Position numbers and translations under genes: made by a program
Shown: positions 23,928 through 36,900 of the stretch, piece by piece
Position numbering within the stretch: the stretch's first letter is position 1
How the letters are laid out: each line of letters begins with the position of its first letter
The notes under the pieces: generated by a model
The model's input: the letters and a program-made list of their open reading frames with translations, nothing else
The model's database searches: none
Told to the model about the DNA's origin: nothing
Assembly: GCF_023343835.1 (NCBI RefSeq)
Contig: NC_064438.1
Location: 18,930,077-18,994,076, forward strand
Length of the DNA stretch: 64,000 bases
Source of the DNA: Lagopus muta
Lineage: Eukaryota; Chordata; Aves; Galliformes; Phasianidae
Reading direction: 5' to 3'

Positions 23928-24098
23928 CACATTCGGGATGATGTGTTGACCAAATCCCATCAAGCTGACAGTAGGCAACACGGCTGCCTTTTAAACTGTA
24001 ACCTGCGTTGCACTTGAAGTAAACCTGGGCCCCGTATTTAAAGTCATCTCCTTCCACAATACCATGAGCGGGAGCACCTGGAGTCCTACACATCACCA
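23928..24098 (-). CDS. PAMR1: PAMR1 exon 7: additional sushi/CCP cassette exon
   Basis: The exon starts after GAACTGTCAG with TG GTG ATG TGT and ends GAA TGT G/GTAAGG. It encodes VMCRTPGAPAHGIVEG, FKYGAQVYFKCNAGYSL and GSRVAYCQLDGIWSTHHPEC. The four cysteines and the Trp of a CCP module sit at normal spacing, with a hydrophobic-aromatic pattern (VYFKC, AGYSL) typical of the fold. Length is 171 nt (2 + 56 codons + 1), so it is phase 1-1. Exon 6 to exon 7 to exon 8 reads in frame, and exon 6 to exon 8 also reads in frame. The donor is good; the acceptor is acceptable but its pyrimidine tract is broken by GAAATATCTGAA. It has no counterpart in the human protein as I remember it. It could be constitutive, alternative or a dying exon, but the absence of any stop or lost cysteine argues that it is functional. 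Confidence 0.82.
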
Positions 24099-24863
24099 CT
24101 GACAGTTCAGATATTTCAAAAAAATCCACTTTATTACAAAAACAGGACTGTGTTAGGATGATTCTTTAGAACATATTAAAACCAATTAAAATGGGCAGGA
24201 GTAAAAATTGCAAGACAAAATTACAAAAGTTTCAGAGAGTTGTTTAAACCTCAGTTCTACACACACTTACGTATACGTAACTCTTCAAAACATCCCTAGA
24301 CCCATTCAGTTCAAATGATCACATGCATAAGTGTGTGTTGTACTGTTACAGCTTTCATTAGCTTAAAATACTGTCCTTCCTCCTAAGGAGAGACTTTGAA
24401 TTAAGTACCATGCGTGGTCAACAGAAAACTTAGGTTCTTAAAAGCCTTGTATTGAAATTCTTTCAAATTTTCAAATTCTTCTTTTCAAGTTTATATATTT
24501 CTTGAAATAACCTCACTGAAATAGAAAAGCATTGTTATTTGTACAGGTCAAACATTATCATAATGACATTAAAAAGGTACCTTGATATTTACCAAACTGT
24601 GATATTTATCCTTTCCACAGGGTTGCTCTATTGGGAAGATACCAAAAGACAATGGGGTATTTATCTTCTGCAAGCAAATACTAAACATCCTAAATAAGAT
24701 TTCTCTGAGAACATCTGGTTAGCCATACTAAATCAGTCTCAAGCTCCATCCAGCACAGAATTCTGCCTTCAATGGCAGCAAATAGCAGATTTGAAAAAAT
24801 AATATAAAAACAGAGCAAGCATAGGGAATGCTTTCCTGACATAATCTAGGAGCATTTAGCAAT

Positions 24864-25091
24864 TCAAGGCTCAAAATCCAGTGGTATCTTTGGCATAACA
24901 TATGCTGGGGACTTTTTGAATGTTAATCTGTGTTTTCCAAAGTCAGCTACATACTTGGTGTCATATGCTGTGGCAATGAGTCCTGCAGAGTAAGCGTAGA
25001 GTGAAAAATGCACTGCCTTCATAAGTTTGGTTTTCAGCTTGCCACCTGATAACTTCATTTGATGCTCTATTTTCTCCATTATCAGAGACAA
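24864..25091 (-). pseudogene. Unidentified 75-residue frame, possible retrocopy fragment
   Basis: The frame runs from ATG at 25091 to TGA at 24864. It has a composition that looks like protein, with an AVHFSLYAYSAGLIATAY segment, then YVADFGKHRLTF and a C-terminus VMPKIPLDFEP. The frame upstream is closed. There are no PAMR1-like cysteines, no fitting splice phases and no evident poly(A) tail. I do not recognise the family. It may be a fragment of a processed pseudogene or simply a chance open frame. Confidence 0.2.
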
Positions 25092-27708
25092 AGAACGCCC
25101 TTCTCCAAGTCACTTTTCAGTACCAATTTTCTGCATTAATGGAGAAATAAAAAATTAAATGTAGGAAATACAGGTTCCAATGTATACACAGTTGCCCATC
25201 TCTTTGAGTGTCTCTGACTTTGCCTGGCCATTCATTGTGGAAAACTGCAGAAGAAGGGATTCTGTGCAAGATGTAGCTGTGCATATGGGTTTTTTACCCA
25301 GGAGCTGCATCTCTCTATTGAAGATACATAGATGAATGCTACCAAGATCATCTCTGCTTTATGTTTTTAGAATTTGACTTCTTGTTGTGTTTTGCCTTGT
25401 AGCTACTGGATCTGGACACACAAAGAATGTCGCTTACAGCCAAATTGTGACCTTTACATTTGCAGAGGAAAAACTTTTCTAAGGCCTCAGGCCTGTAATC
25501 GTTACTCTGAACACACATGACTGCATCTATTTATAATGGAGCATGGACTATTCAATTATTCACACACAGAAGAGATTCTTGAGTGAGTAACTGCTCTAAA
25601 GCAGTAGTACTCCCAAGAACAAGGCATCATAGAAACTCCTCTCATTTTACGGATTACTACAGACATCAAACAATGATTTAGCAGAATCATTTGTGCACTA
25701 CTAAGCACAAGCCTTGGAAAGAAAAACTGTCTAACGTGTAAGCATTAGAGAGGGGCTCTGACTCACTACTCCAAATCAAAACACATCCAATTAAAGGAGC
25801 TCCACATTTTTTCTTAATGAGTGATCTGCATCAGTATCATCTTCTGCATAATGACAAAAAATCAACAAAATTCATTCCTAGCACGTGATATTTTTCATAT
25901 GAAATATATCCACTCAAATATATGTGTATACGCAGGCACATACATAAATGAAAGGGAAACAATAGGAATATAGATTTTAAACCCTCAGAAAGCTTTTCAT
26001 TCCAGTCATGATCTTTGTATTCCCAGTCACTTCTTCATATCTGTCTCTGGACATCAATTCATTGCACCACATTTCTATTTCTCTTTTTCAGCATAAAGTC
26101 ACACTCAGCTTGTCAAATGAAAAAAAGATTATTAGAAACATCTGTACGCCCCTTGGAGTACTCCTTTTTATCAGAAATACAGGTTTTGTGTCTATTCTAG
26201 TACAGCTCTGCCAAACAATTATTTGGTGCTTTTGTGTTCTACGTCCATCCTGGAAAAAACTTACCCAAGCTACACTTACTTTTAACCCAGAAATGGAGAA
26301 TATTTGTTCTTGTTCTGTCTCCTAAGTGATTAAGATATTCTGTTTCTAGCCCTTGTGATTTGCTCTGCTTGCCAGACTTTCTTTAGAGTTTCTCTGTGCC
26401 AACGTTACCCAGCTGGAACAACTCTGGTTTTACTCATGAGATAAATTCAGCATTTTGTGCACAGATGCATTTAGGAACTATGGCCTAGAGTAGAGGAGAT
26501 GGAGGCAGAAGGTCATGAGATCTAATATAGCTTAAAAACTGCGGTCATGGGTAAGTTGCTTCATTTGCTGCATGTATCAAAAGAGAGCACTCCTTTCCTC
26601 ACAAGGACTTTATAAGCATTAGTTGATATCCACTCGTGTCACAGAGTCACTGTGAGTGACTATGATTCTCTGATTGCAAAACAGCCAAGCATTATTAACA
26701 GACATGGTGCTGCTGTTGCCCATGCCTCTATCTGCTGGTTGTCTGTTTTCATAACACAGGATTGCCTGTGGTCTGTCCCAATCTGTGAACTGCCACTGAA
26801 GGCACAGGTAATCGCTTTGTGTTCTATTTAGATAGTTATTCAAGCTCATTCTTTCTCTCTACGAGTTTAACACGGTTTTGAATCCTGAGATGTTCCCTGC
26901 ATCTCTATACCACAGCTGAGCTGCGTTTTCAGCGGTATTATCTGGCCTGAAACTCACACACAGTTGCTCTAGCATCTGCCTGTGCTGTTTTGAATTTGAG
27001 CTCTATAGCTTTCTTCCCCCTTCAGTTTGGCTGAAAAATTACTCTACCAGATGGTAATGGACAATCAAGTATGAAGGAGGTTTCATGAAAAGTCTGCCAA
27101 AAAATGTCTGAGTAACTCAGAAAGTGTGTCTAAGCTGATCCCATTCTTTATGCCATGGTGCCATCACACCTATACAGCTGTGGGGTCTTTATTTCTAGAA
27201 CTGTGGGAAAAAAAAATTGAGAAAATTCAGGGGAAGGTAAAATTAAAGTCAAAAATTAACTTGAGAAGAGATTAGGAGCTAAAAATGATCACTCCGGTCA
27301 TGCAAAACTAAAAATTGCAATAGCCTAAGAGCTGAGACCAGGAAGGATGCAGCAAAACATCTAAAGGGTCTGAAGGAAAACAAAGAGGTATGTTTAGGCA
27401 GGATAAAATTAAGAACAGAATTATTAAGAAAAACTCTTTAAAAGCCTGTGTGATAAGTGCTCGAATGGCATAGTAAAATGTAAATAGAAATGATGTATCT
27501 CAGCATTTGAAAACAGAAAATCCAGCTAGAAAAAAAAAATGGAATAGATTTTGGAGAGAAAAAGCTGGCAGTGCCAAACCCACTGTGAGCTCAGAGACTT
27601 TTTTAATTTTAATTTTTCTATGCATTGTTACACAGTGTTGTTCCTCAAAAGTTCCATAATTGATCCATATGGGCATACAGACAACCCTTGTCACTTTGAT
27701 GTTGTTCT

Positions 27709-27960
27709 ATGGTAACTGCTGAGTCACAGCCTGAACCACTGATTGAGCACCTGGGGAAAGGACCCGGTCAGCCCTGGGAGCACAGGTGAACAATTCAGCT
27801 GTGTGACAGGAAGGGATGGAGCCTGGCTGCACCTCTCTTAGACCTCATTTAAGGGCTGACTGCCACCAGGGAAGGATCTCTGGTTGGAGATCCCTCTTCT
27901 GTGGAGCTCCTGTTGTAAGCCTAGCTCTTTGGAGATTGGTGAGTACTTCTTTGTAACACC
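27709..27960 (+). repeat. Unclassified interspersed repeat, copy B (most diverged)
   Basis: The copy contains TGCTGAGTCACAGCCTGAA (from 27717), TGATTGAGCACCTGG, CCTCATTTAAGGGCTG (27844-27859), GGAGATCCCTCTTCTG and a donor-like ATTG/GTGAGT (junction 27938/27939). It aligns with the copies at 7.0, 45.4 and 54.2 kb. It has more substitutions and about 20 extra bases between the TTTAAG box and the donor-like site. It lies antisense in PAMR1 intron 6. The first motif is an exact TGCTGAGTCA. Confidence 0.7.
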
Positions 27961-30900
27961 TTTTTACTGTGCTTGTCCCTTTGTTTTTACATCTCCTGTA
28001 TCACTGTTACATCATGTTGATTTTTCTGATTGTTACAGTGTATGAGACAGCTAGTAGCCTGATAGAGCTCTGTACCATTCATAAGAAAGTAAAGTGGAAA
28101 GGTGTAAAACTTAGTGGATAGAGACAGCTTTGGCAGAAATGCTGAACCATGACAACTGCTGTTAGGAGAATAAAAAGCAGAACTGCCTCAAATGCCTATG
28201 TGGCAGCTCACAGATTCAGTAACATTCATTATCCTCCTTGTCTCTTACTTTATGTCATAGGAAACAGAAAAAACTTTCTGTCCCAAATGAGATATAAAAA
28301 TGGTTCCGTGTTTCATAGATAACTTTCTGCATTCTGAGAAGAACTAGGCTAGAGGAATGGAAAGTTCTTGAATTTTTAAGCAAATGTTCCATTATTAATA
28401 AAAACAGCGCAAATTCCTCTTCCCTTCCAATTATGAGTAGGAGACATTCCTCAGATCTGAATTATCTGCCATTTAGAAATAGTTTTCATACTCATTTCAT
28501 CACCAGTGAGATAAATTAGATGATCTCTAAGGCTACATTGTTCTCTCTTCAGTGTCCTTCAAGTATTGCCTGATAGAACTATCATTTGCTCTTGTCCCAG
28601 AATCCTTTCACTAAATGAAAACCATTTTTCCTGCAGCCTTTCTCTCACCCACTTCCTCATTAAATAATATATACCCCCTCACATAAATCATACATCATCT
28701 CTAAATTTTGCACATCCTATTCAATAAAAGATTGCATACCTGAAATAAATCTTATTTCTCCTTACTGTTACTAATGCAAGGTTTACATCTCCATTTTCTT
28801 TCTCCCTGGAAGACTGGGTGAAAGAGCTAGTAATTTTATGGGTTAGAGGATTTTTTTAATGCTGCTGCTAAATACATTGATTTTGTTGCATATTCCCAAG
28901 TCAGAGTTCAGATTTCAGGCTGATATATGCTAATGTATATAGCACATTTTATTTTCTAGTGGTTTGGGGGAAAAAGAATTCTATTTACTTGTAGTATTGC
29001 TTTCATATAAGGTGTGCTGGCAGGCTCAGTGGAAGCTGAACTCTGAAAATGGCCACATCTCTGCACTTGGTGATGAACTGGAGAGTATAGCATCTTGGTT
29101 CCCTGCCATATGTCTTCTGCTGCAAGGCAGCTACAGACCTGCTCTGGGACACACAGTGCCATCATTGTAGACAAAACCAGACCAGTAACTGGCAGAGAAA
29201 GCCTGAACAGTGTTTGGTATTTTGTCAGGAGAAAGCCTAACTGCCATTCTTTTCTCCTGGGAATGGTATCGTGACCCAGCATGCTGATAAAGGCCACAGC
29301 TGCCCTGTAGCCAGAGGAGAGATACACAGGGAGCATTAGCATTAGGATTTTGGATACTGAGATCTAGGGATTCCTGGCTCCACAGCAGTATGGCTGGTGA
29401 GGAGCACTGGAGTTGCAGATCATGGCATCCCTAGAAATCACAGCCCCAGGATGTTGTTCCTGGAGGGACTATAACACACACAGGCTGAAATTAGAAGTTA
29501 TTTTTTTCCCCCCTGATTAAATAATTTTTTCAAAAATTTCCAGCAGAAAACATAGATTACTTTGAGAAGTAAATTTACAAATACAAAACCATTCTAATAT
29601 TCATTCAGGTCATGAAATTTTACAGTTTCTGCCTGTGGGCAGCCCTGCTGACATCAATAGTGATGACTCCTGTCAGGTTTGGGTTTTTTGGTTTTTTTTG
29701 GTCTAAAAGTCTCTGGTTTGAGCAAAATCTTTTCCTTGGTTTAACTTTTGTTGTGAGAGCAAGTCTGCCTACCTATGAGTGTCATTGTATAGCTGTTCAT
29801 GACGTTTATAGTCTTTGTATTTCTGAATTTTAAATGTCTGCATTTCACTGAGGAAGATGTAGCACAGAAATATGTGATTTAGCAGAAGGCAAACAGTGAG
29901 TGAGTGGCAGAGCTAGGAGAAGAGCTGTGATCTCCTGATATTGCTACTAAATTTGCCAGTAAACTGACCCAGCTTTGTGCAGAAATCATCGTTAATTAAC
30001 TATACCATTGCATAATGCTACACACTGCTCTCAGCAGTGCTGTTTTGCACTGAGGTGATGGAGCCAATGTGGGAGCACTTGGCTCTGTACTGAACACAAA
30101 GCACTGAAGTTATGGGGAATCACCTGCAAGCAGCCTAGCAGTTTCTGTGGGGTAGCAGGATGCCCTTTGCACATCAGAGCATTGCCCTCAGTCTTTTAGG
30201 GAATTTCTTTCTGTTTGGCCACCTACTGAATCAACAGGGCCGTTCCCCTTTAGTATTTCTGCAATTAGTCTGTTTTAAATCTTTCACTTTGCAGTGCTCT
30301 GTGCATAACGAGCTTTCCAGAATTCAGACTTAGAAAATCTGTCATTTTCACTCATGGCTTATTTTTTAGTCTAGGCTCTTGAGCTCTGACACCATTTATC
30401 CCTACGCTTATCCTTTCCGACCCCAGTGCACACCCACATGTGAGGATGCCCCAGGTTCTCACAGGGTTTGCTGCCAGAGAAGATCTGATGTGGGCGAGGA
30501 TTCAGATGGCTCTTCTCAGACATCATCCCTCTGCAGCTTGGCATAGGAGTCTAGAGATGGCTAATGCCTAACACATAAGCCCACAGGTACTAACTTTAGC
30601 CAAAAGCATAAGGATGCTGGCTGTCAAAATGTTAGTGGAACAGCTGTGTCCTCATAGGGAGGGAATGAGATGAGGGAATTCTGGAGGCTGCAGCTCAGAC
30701 TGCTCAGGAGAATTCCTATTTTATTTCTCTTCATAAGCAGTCAGCAGGATTTTTAGTCAAGTAGATGACTTTGGCAGTGGGTTTGATGAAATGGCCACCT
30801 CTGTGTGTCATGTCACACTGCAAGGAGAGAACCTGCCTCCACATTCATGCTTTAGGAGTCCCAACCTCCTGTTCTAGCTCCTTTCTGACTTTAAAGCTGG

Positions 30901-33900
30901 GCTGCAGGCTGGGATCATGGGCACTGTAGGCCTGTTTATGGCTGTATTGGGTACCTGAGGTCCTGGAGCAGGATGCTGGGTGCTGCCACCATAATTCTTG
31001 GGGCAGAAAGGTGCTGTTGCTGGTGGGTAATTCCATGCAGGCTTTGTGCCAAGTGACTGACATGAGAAACCTGCTCTGACTAGCACCACACAGAGCAAGC
31101 AATGTCAGTTGTGGTGGGAATGCCCTTCTCTCTGTGATGCTGCTGACACCCTTCTGGAGCTGTAATCATTTCAGCTTTGTTCCTACACAGAGCTCCATAC
31201 ACAGAGAGAGTGAGAGCCTGGCACCTTCTTAGGCTCTCAAGGTCAACTCTTAGCTCCAGCTCTCCTGAATAAATGGTAACAGACACTCAAGGGAGCTCCC
31301 ATAAGGACATTTCCTTTTTTTCATCACCTTCTTAAAGCTCCCACCTCTCCCACACTGGAGATCATTGCTGAGTAGGAAGCCCCACATTGACAAGCAGCTC
31401 AACTGTTCTCCTCTAGATTCTGGCAAGAGCTGGATGTGAATGACAGCAGACAAGGCTCGAGGCCATCAGCTTTGCTTTGTGACAGTCATTCTTCCCCACA
31501 GCAGGAGTAGTCTGCTGGGAGCTGAACTGCTTTGGAGGACAGGTGGTCTTGGTCAGGACTCTGAAGGAAAAGCTTCATGGGGGCAGTGTGTGTATGCAGG
31601 CCATGCCTGAACAGGCTGGTGATATCTGGTTTGCCTGCCTGTCTTTGTCTTGCCTCAGCACTTGCTGTTTAGCGCTGGCAGGCTCTGGGTTTCAGGTGAA
31701 AGAAGTCTACAAGCAGGAATTAGGAGGTGATCAAGGAAAGTGAAGATGCGTAAAGCTTGAGTTGAAAACTTGTTTTTTGTTTTTTGTTTTTTTGTTTTTT
31801 TAAAGCGAGATTCTCAAAGCAGAGAAAAAAAATACTTGCAAACACTGTAGCAGATGCTCTACAGGAAGGGGCAAGGGCACTGTGATAGGAAAGAGTTCAC
31901 AGTGGTAGCTGTGTGTTTTGGAAAAGGTAAAGTCTTGGACTTCGGAGAAAAGCCCTGAACACCTAAAACTGCATGTCTAGGCAGCACTGCTCTACCCCTG
32001 CCATGCTTATCACTAGACTTCTCACTGGCTGGGTGAGACTTTATGCAGAAGCCCATTACCACCAGCCTCTACCCCATCACAGGCACTTTAGCAAGCCAGG
32101 CTCAGGTAATAACAGCCAACTTCACAAAGGTGCCCATGTCAGAACGATTTCAGTAACTATGAGAGCTAACAAGGGTTTAAATGTCTTTGAGGAACCAGCA
32201 TTCAGTAATAAATAAAAGCACTGGATGAGTAATGTGGATTCTTCCCCCAAAATGCCCCCGTGTTGCATTAGTTGTCATGCAGCTTGCTAGGCAGCAAGAA
32301 TTTTGGATTAACTGTCTCTGCCCTTCCTCTTGTGTTTCAAAACAGAGAAAACTATCTGCCTACCACTATGGCTCTTGTAATAGCACATTCTCTCAGTTCC
32401 ATGCCCAGCTTCGGCCACATCTCGTGCAGAAATACTGAGATGACAATTTACCACAATGATTATTGATCCTGAAAGCTCAAAATCTCCTCTCACTTTTGTT
32501 TTTGTTCTGGTCTTGACATTAATCCTGGAAGTGTCAAAGTAAATCATAACAAAAGCAGCTCATTAGCCAACTCCAAGTACTAGAGATTGTAGATTTCCAG
32601 TCCTACTTTCTGGGCCTCCTCACTTTTGCAGCAGTTCCACCAGCTAGGAATAATTGCACACAACTATGACATAATCCCTACTGAAATTCAAATCTTTTCA
32701 TTCCCTTCCAGCCAATTGGAACTCACCCCTGATGTTTTCCAGCTCCCTGCTTCCGTGAATGAGACAGTATCCATGTGAAAATATGCTTGGATCACCCACT
32801 GTGATTTATTCATCCAGAGGCAATTTGGAGGTTGTTCCTTACAATTAGCCACTTGATCTTTATCAACATTGTTCACAGCCCTTAGAAATTTTGTGTTTCT
32901 GGATACAACCTTTCCGGTACTCAGCCTATTTAATTATACAACTGGACTTGTTTGTGCATTGGATACTGGAGCAAGGACTGAGCAAGTCCTAATCATCTTC
33001 AGAATACACTTTCTATATAGGAATTCTTGCTGATAATGGAGAATAAGTTCCCCTGTGTGTCTTTTGGAAAATGTAGTGATATCATACTGCAGGGGAGAAC
33101 ACCATCTGCTCATAGGGAAGATTGTAGGGCCCCAAAGAAGCTGATACACTCATTATACTGAATTACAAAGGAGAGTAAATCATCTTAAGGTGTTTCATTT
33201 TGGAGATGTCAGCTCTCCAGCTAAGCAGGGACAAGCCTAGGCAATGCTGGATGAAAAAGACATTCTAAAGAAATTCATGTTGCTTTGAAACTGTCTTTGT
33301 GAACATGCATTAGCTATAACAAGAAAACAACATTTCATGGTGTAGATTCACTCTGTTGTAGCTGACAGCATAGTGCATTCAGCATTTTGCGGGGATCTAA
33401 GCTGGATTTCAGTCAGAAAAGACCTGGTGTTGCCTGTTTAAGAGAAAGAGATCAAAATTCTGTAGTGTTCAGATGAGGGTGTAGGGAAAAGGAAAATGAA
33501 AGGAATTAAAAAGCAGGAGAGTACTAAAGCAGTACAAGGGGAATTTGATTGGCTATGAAAAGCAGTTGCTGAGCTCTTGAAGTGTACAAAGAGGAGTATG
33601 GGAGCCATAAGAAAGAGCAAGGGAGATACCATTTGTGTCATCATTCCTACCACCTGGGGCCATCCTGCTTCAATAGTGTTTTGTATCAGCTGCAAACAGC
33701 GTGCAAGGCAGTGGAATCACGCCCATGAGTGCAACAAAGGGAAGCATGTGAGGTACCTGTCTCAGATGTTTGAGTGTAAAATCCTCCAGGAGGAACAAAG
33801 CCTTTCAATGAACTTTGGGGGTGGGGAAAAAGAGTGTAACTGTCAGTATTTCTGCATGCTGATTATTCCAGCAAGCTTTCAAAGTGGTTTTAAGGTTACT

Positions 33901-36900
33901 CCAATGCAGTGCAAGACCATGCAATCTGTACATTTGCAGCTAAGAAGCTATGAGCTGTGGATCAGTCGTCTTCAGAGAGAACAAGGAGCAGTTAGAGGCA
34001 GAGAGCTCAAATCCGTCATCTACTCTAGGTGTAATTTCTTCAGGCTCCAAGGAAATCAAAAGACACACTTCCCCCTCAGCTAGGAGGCAGAAAATATCTC
34101 CATCGGCAGTTTAAAGCTGTACACCAGCCTCTATCGTCTGCAACTTTTGCAAAGGGTAGGGGAGACCCCAAAGTGTGATCAGTGGCACAGTGCTTTATTT
34201 TTGGCTTGCTGCACAATTATTTTGTGTTGAAAAGCTCACTTGTGGCACATATTAGAGCAGACCTGGGAAGATGACTTTGTTTCCTAAGTGATTCACTGAT
34301 GAAGTGATGAGGAAAAGCATTTGTCCTGTTCAGTGTGGTAGGAAGCTTGGATCAAACTGTCCTCCTATAACATTGATAGATCTTTTCACAAAGCAAGTCA
34401 TACCAGAGAGAGTCCTATGAATAGTTTTATTCTGAGGCATGTTAGTAGTAGACAGAGGAAGATGCTCGTGACTGTTTTGGGGTGGGGGAAATGGAGATTT
34501 CCTATGAATTATCCTTGGATGGATTTAATCTCAGAAAAGACAACTTCAGATTGAAAAGATAGCAATGCCTGGAGCTATGCCCTGGGCAGGATTTCATGTT
34601 CTTTGCCAGAAAGTTCTTTACCAATTATCCCTTTTGAAAAGCTTAAAAAAATGACTATTTAATAGACATTAAGAAAACAGCAAAGGGACAGGAAGAATTA
34701 TCAATAAAGTCATTATCTTGTCTCTTTAAGCCTTGTTATCAGCTGTAGCTACTCACTGGTGTTTCATAAGATATTATGAAACAAAGTGCTGCTAAATGGT
34801 ATTAGCAACTTTCTCACAGACTGCATGACTTGCTCAATCCAATAGTTGCATTGACAGAGCTGAAGGAAAGAGCAGTATTAGGGACAAGCATTTTGCAGTC
34901 CGATTCACAGGCAGCACTTGATTGTTTTGGACATTTGAAGTAATTTCCAACCTCAGTGAAGAACTGCATTCTTTTTTAGGAGTTTCTGCCCTCCTGACAG
35001 GCATCTTGGCTGTTTGTTCAATGGGACAAGCCGAGGAGCTTTAGCTGGCAGCTCAGCGAAGTAAGGTAACCCACAATGGATTTTCGGTACCTGGTAAACA
35101 GCAGGCATAATGTTTGTTGGTTTGGCAGTTGCTATGTAAACAGTTCTGACATCCTTCTAACCAAGGGAGAAAGCTGAAGGAAATATACTGAACTGAAGAG
35201 TGGGCCAGCTTCCTTTATGACTGCACTAGCCGTGTCTTCGCTGCAAGAGTATCTTATCCTGCCTGAACAAGCTGCCCCTTCTGAACAGTGTCACTCATAA
35301 AAAGCAGTTCTACTGAGTAACAGTGCTCAAGGCAGCTGTACCATCAAGTAGTGACTCTATCTTGCTTCCCAGGTGAAGTCCCAGGAACGTTCTGGAAGAC
35401 AAGGAAACAATCAGAGGATCTTGCCTGTGTCCACACTACAGTTTTGCAATATGACAGGCTAAAGGGTTGTGCTGATTTAAGCTTTAGCCTGTTAAGTCTG
35501 CAAAACCTGGGAACTGATGCTTTCCAGTTAAAGGTTTTTTCTGGTGTATGGGTCTAAAAGAAGCTGAACCCCTGTGTAATGATTGTGAAAAAGGCTAGTA
35601 GCCTTTACTCCTTAGCAGCTCCATGTACATATGTGTTTTGGCAGCAGGAGATGGCTTCTTATTTCCCATTCTAAACAGGCATGCCTGCAGGGAGCACAGG
35701 AATAATGTGATGGAGAAACAGTAGCATTCCTCTCACTTTCTTGGCATAGCCACCAAAAAAAAGCCAACTCAACAACAGTGGGGAAGAATTCTGTCCCTTT
35801 AAAAAAGCTGTAAATAGCTATTTTCTACTGGGTGAAAAAAACACATCCTTAGAAAGCTCTACATTGCATGTTCGTGGTTAGGTGAGAATGCTAGAAACTT
35901 TCCCCAAGTACCTCATCCTAGAATCTACTGGGATTAAAATTCTGTCTAGGCTATGCCAAGTAGTGACAGCTATGCTCGTTTCTCCCACAGCAGAAGAAGG
36001 AGGCAGGAAATGGTGCAGTTTTAATACCTTCTCCCTGTTTAAAACATGAGTCGGTCAGCTAAGGGCAAGGGCATCCCTAAGAACCATCTCAAGTCGTAGT
36101 TTTATAGGGCAGAGAAGGACGGAACGGGATTGTTTCAGCTGTAGGGAAGGGTCTGAAAGCTATATTCAGAGGCTGATTGGAGCATGGTAAGGCCAGCTCT
36201 AGAAACATCAAAGGCTACAGCATGGAGTTAGTTCATACAGCTTAGCCAGCTGGATTAGACCCGTCATTAGGATGCAGAACAAAGCCTTTCTTCTTGGCAA
36301 TAAGGAGCAAGAAACAGAATGAAAATGGAAATCGGTTCTGAGTCCTGAATTCCCTATTCAACATGAGATCCCCTATTTGCGTAGAAACTCTAGTTTGCCT
36401 GGCTTTGTTTGAAATAAAGGTAACAGGAAATTTCAGAGCAGGATGAGGTCAAGGTCTCTTGCTTCAGGGACAGCAGGCCCTGGGAGGACTCTTGAGGCAG
36501 AATGCCCTGTCCTAGGAGGAGAACAAGCAGAGGAGGAAAGCATTTGCCATGGGATACCAGGCTACTGCCTCCTCACAGCTGCATCCTCAGCAGGCAAACT
36601 CAACACTGAGATCTTAGAAAAGGCCTTTCTAAGTTTGAGATGACCAAGCAGTTGTCACACTACACAGTGTCACTGATAATCTGATACCTCAGCAGATGAT
36701 TTAGTAGAGCACCACGATCAGGCCACTTGCTTGTTAGTTTTTCCCTAATATGTCTTTTGAGGAAGCTGCTGCTCTGTTTCAGAGTTTTGCAGGCTGAGAG
36801 AATTATTGGCACTTGCCACATCTGTGACTGCAGAATTATTTGCATTAAAATCCACAGAGGTCAGACAGAAAAGCCTGGCTTTGATCTCAGTTGTGTCAGC

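Noticed and set aside
33577..34083. A 168-codon plus-strand frame in PAMR1 intron 6
   Set aside because: It is long for chance, but I see no recognisable motif, no splice-site support and no sign of coding constraint. The peptide has an irregular composition.
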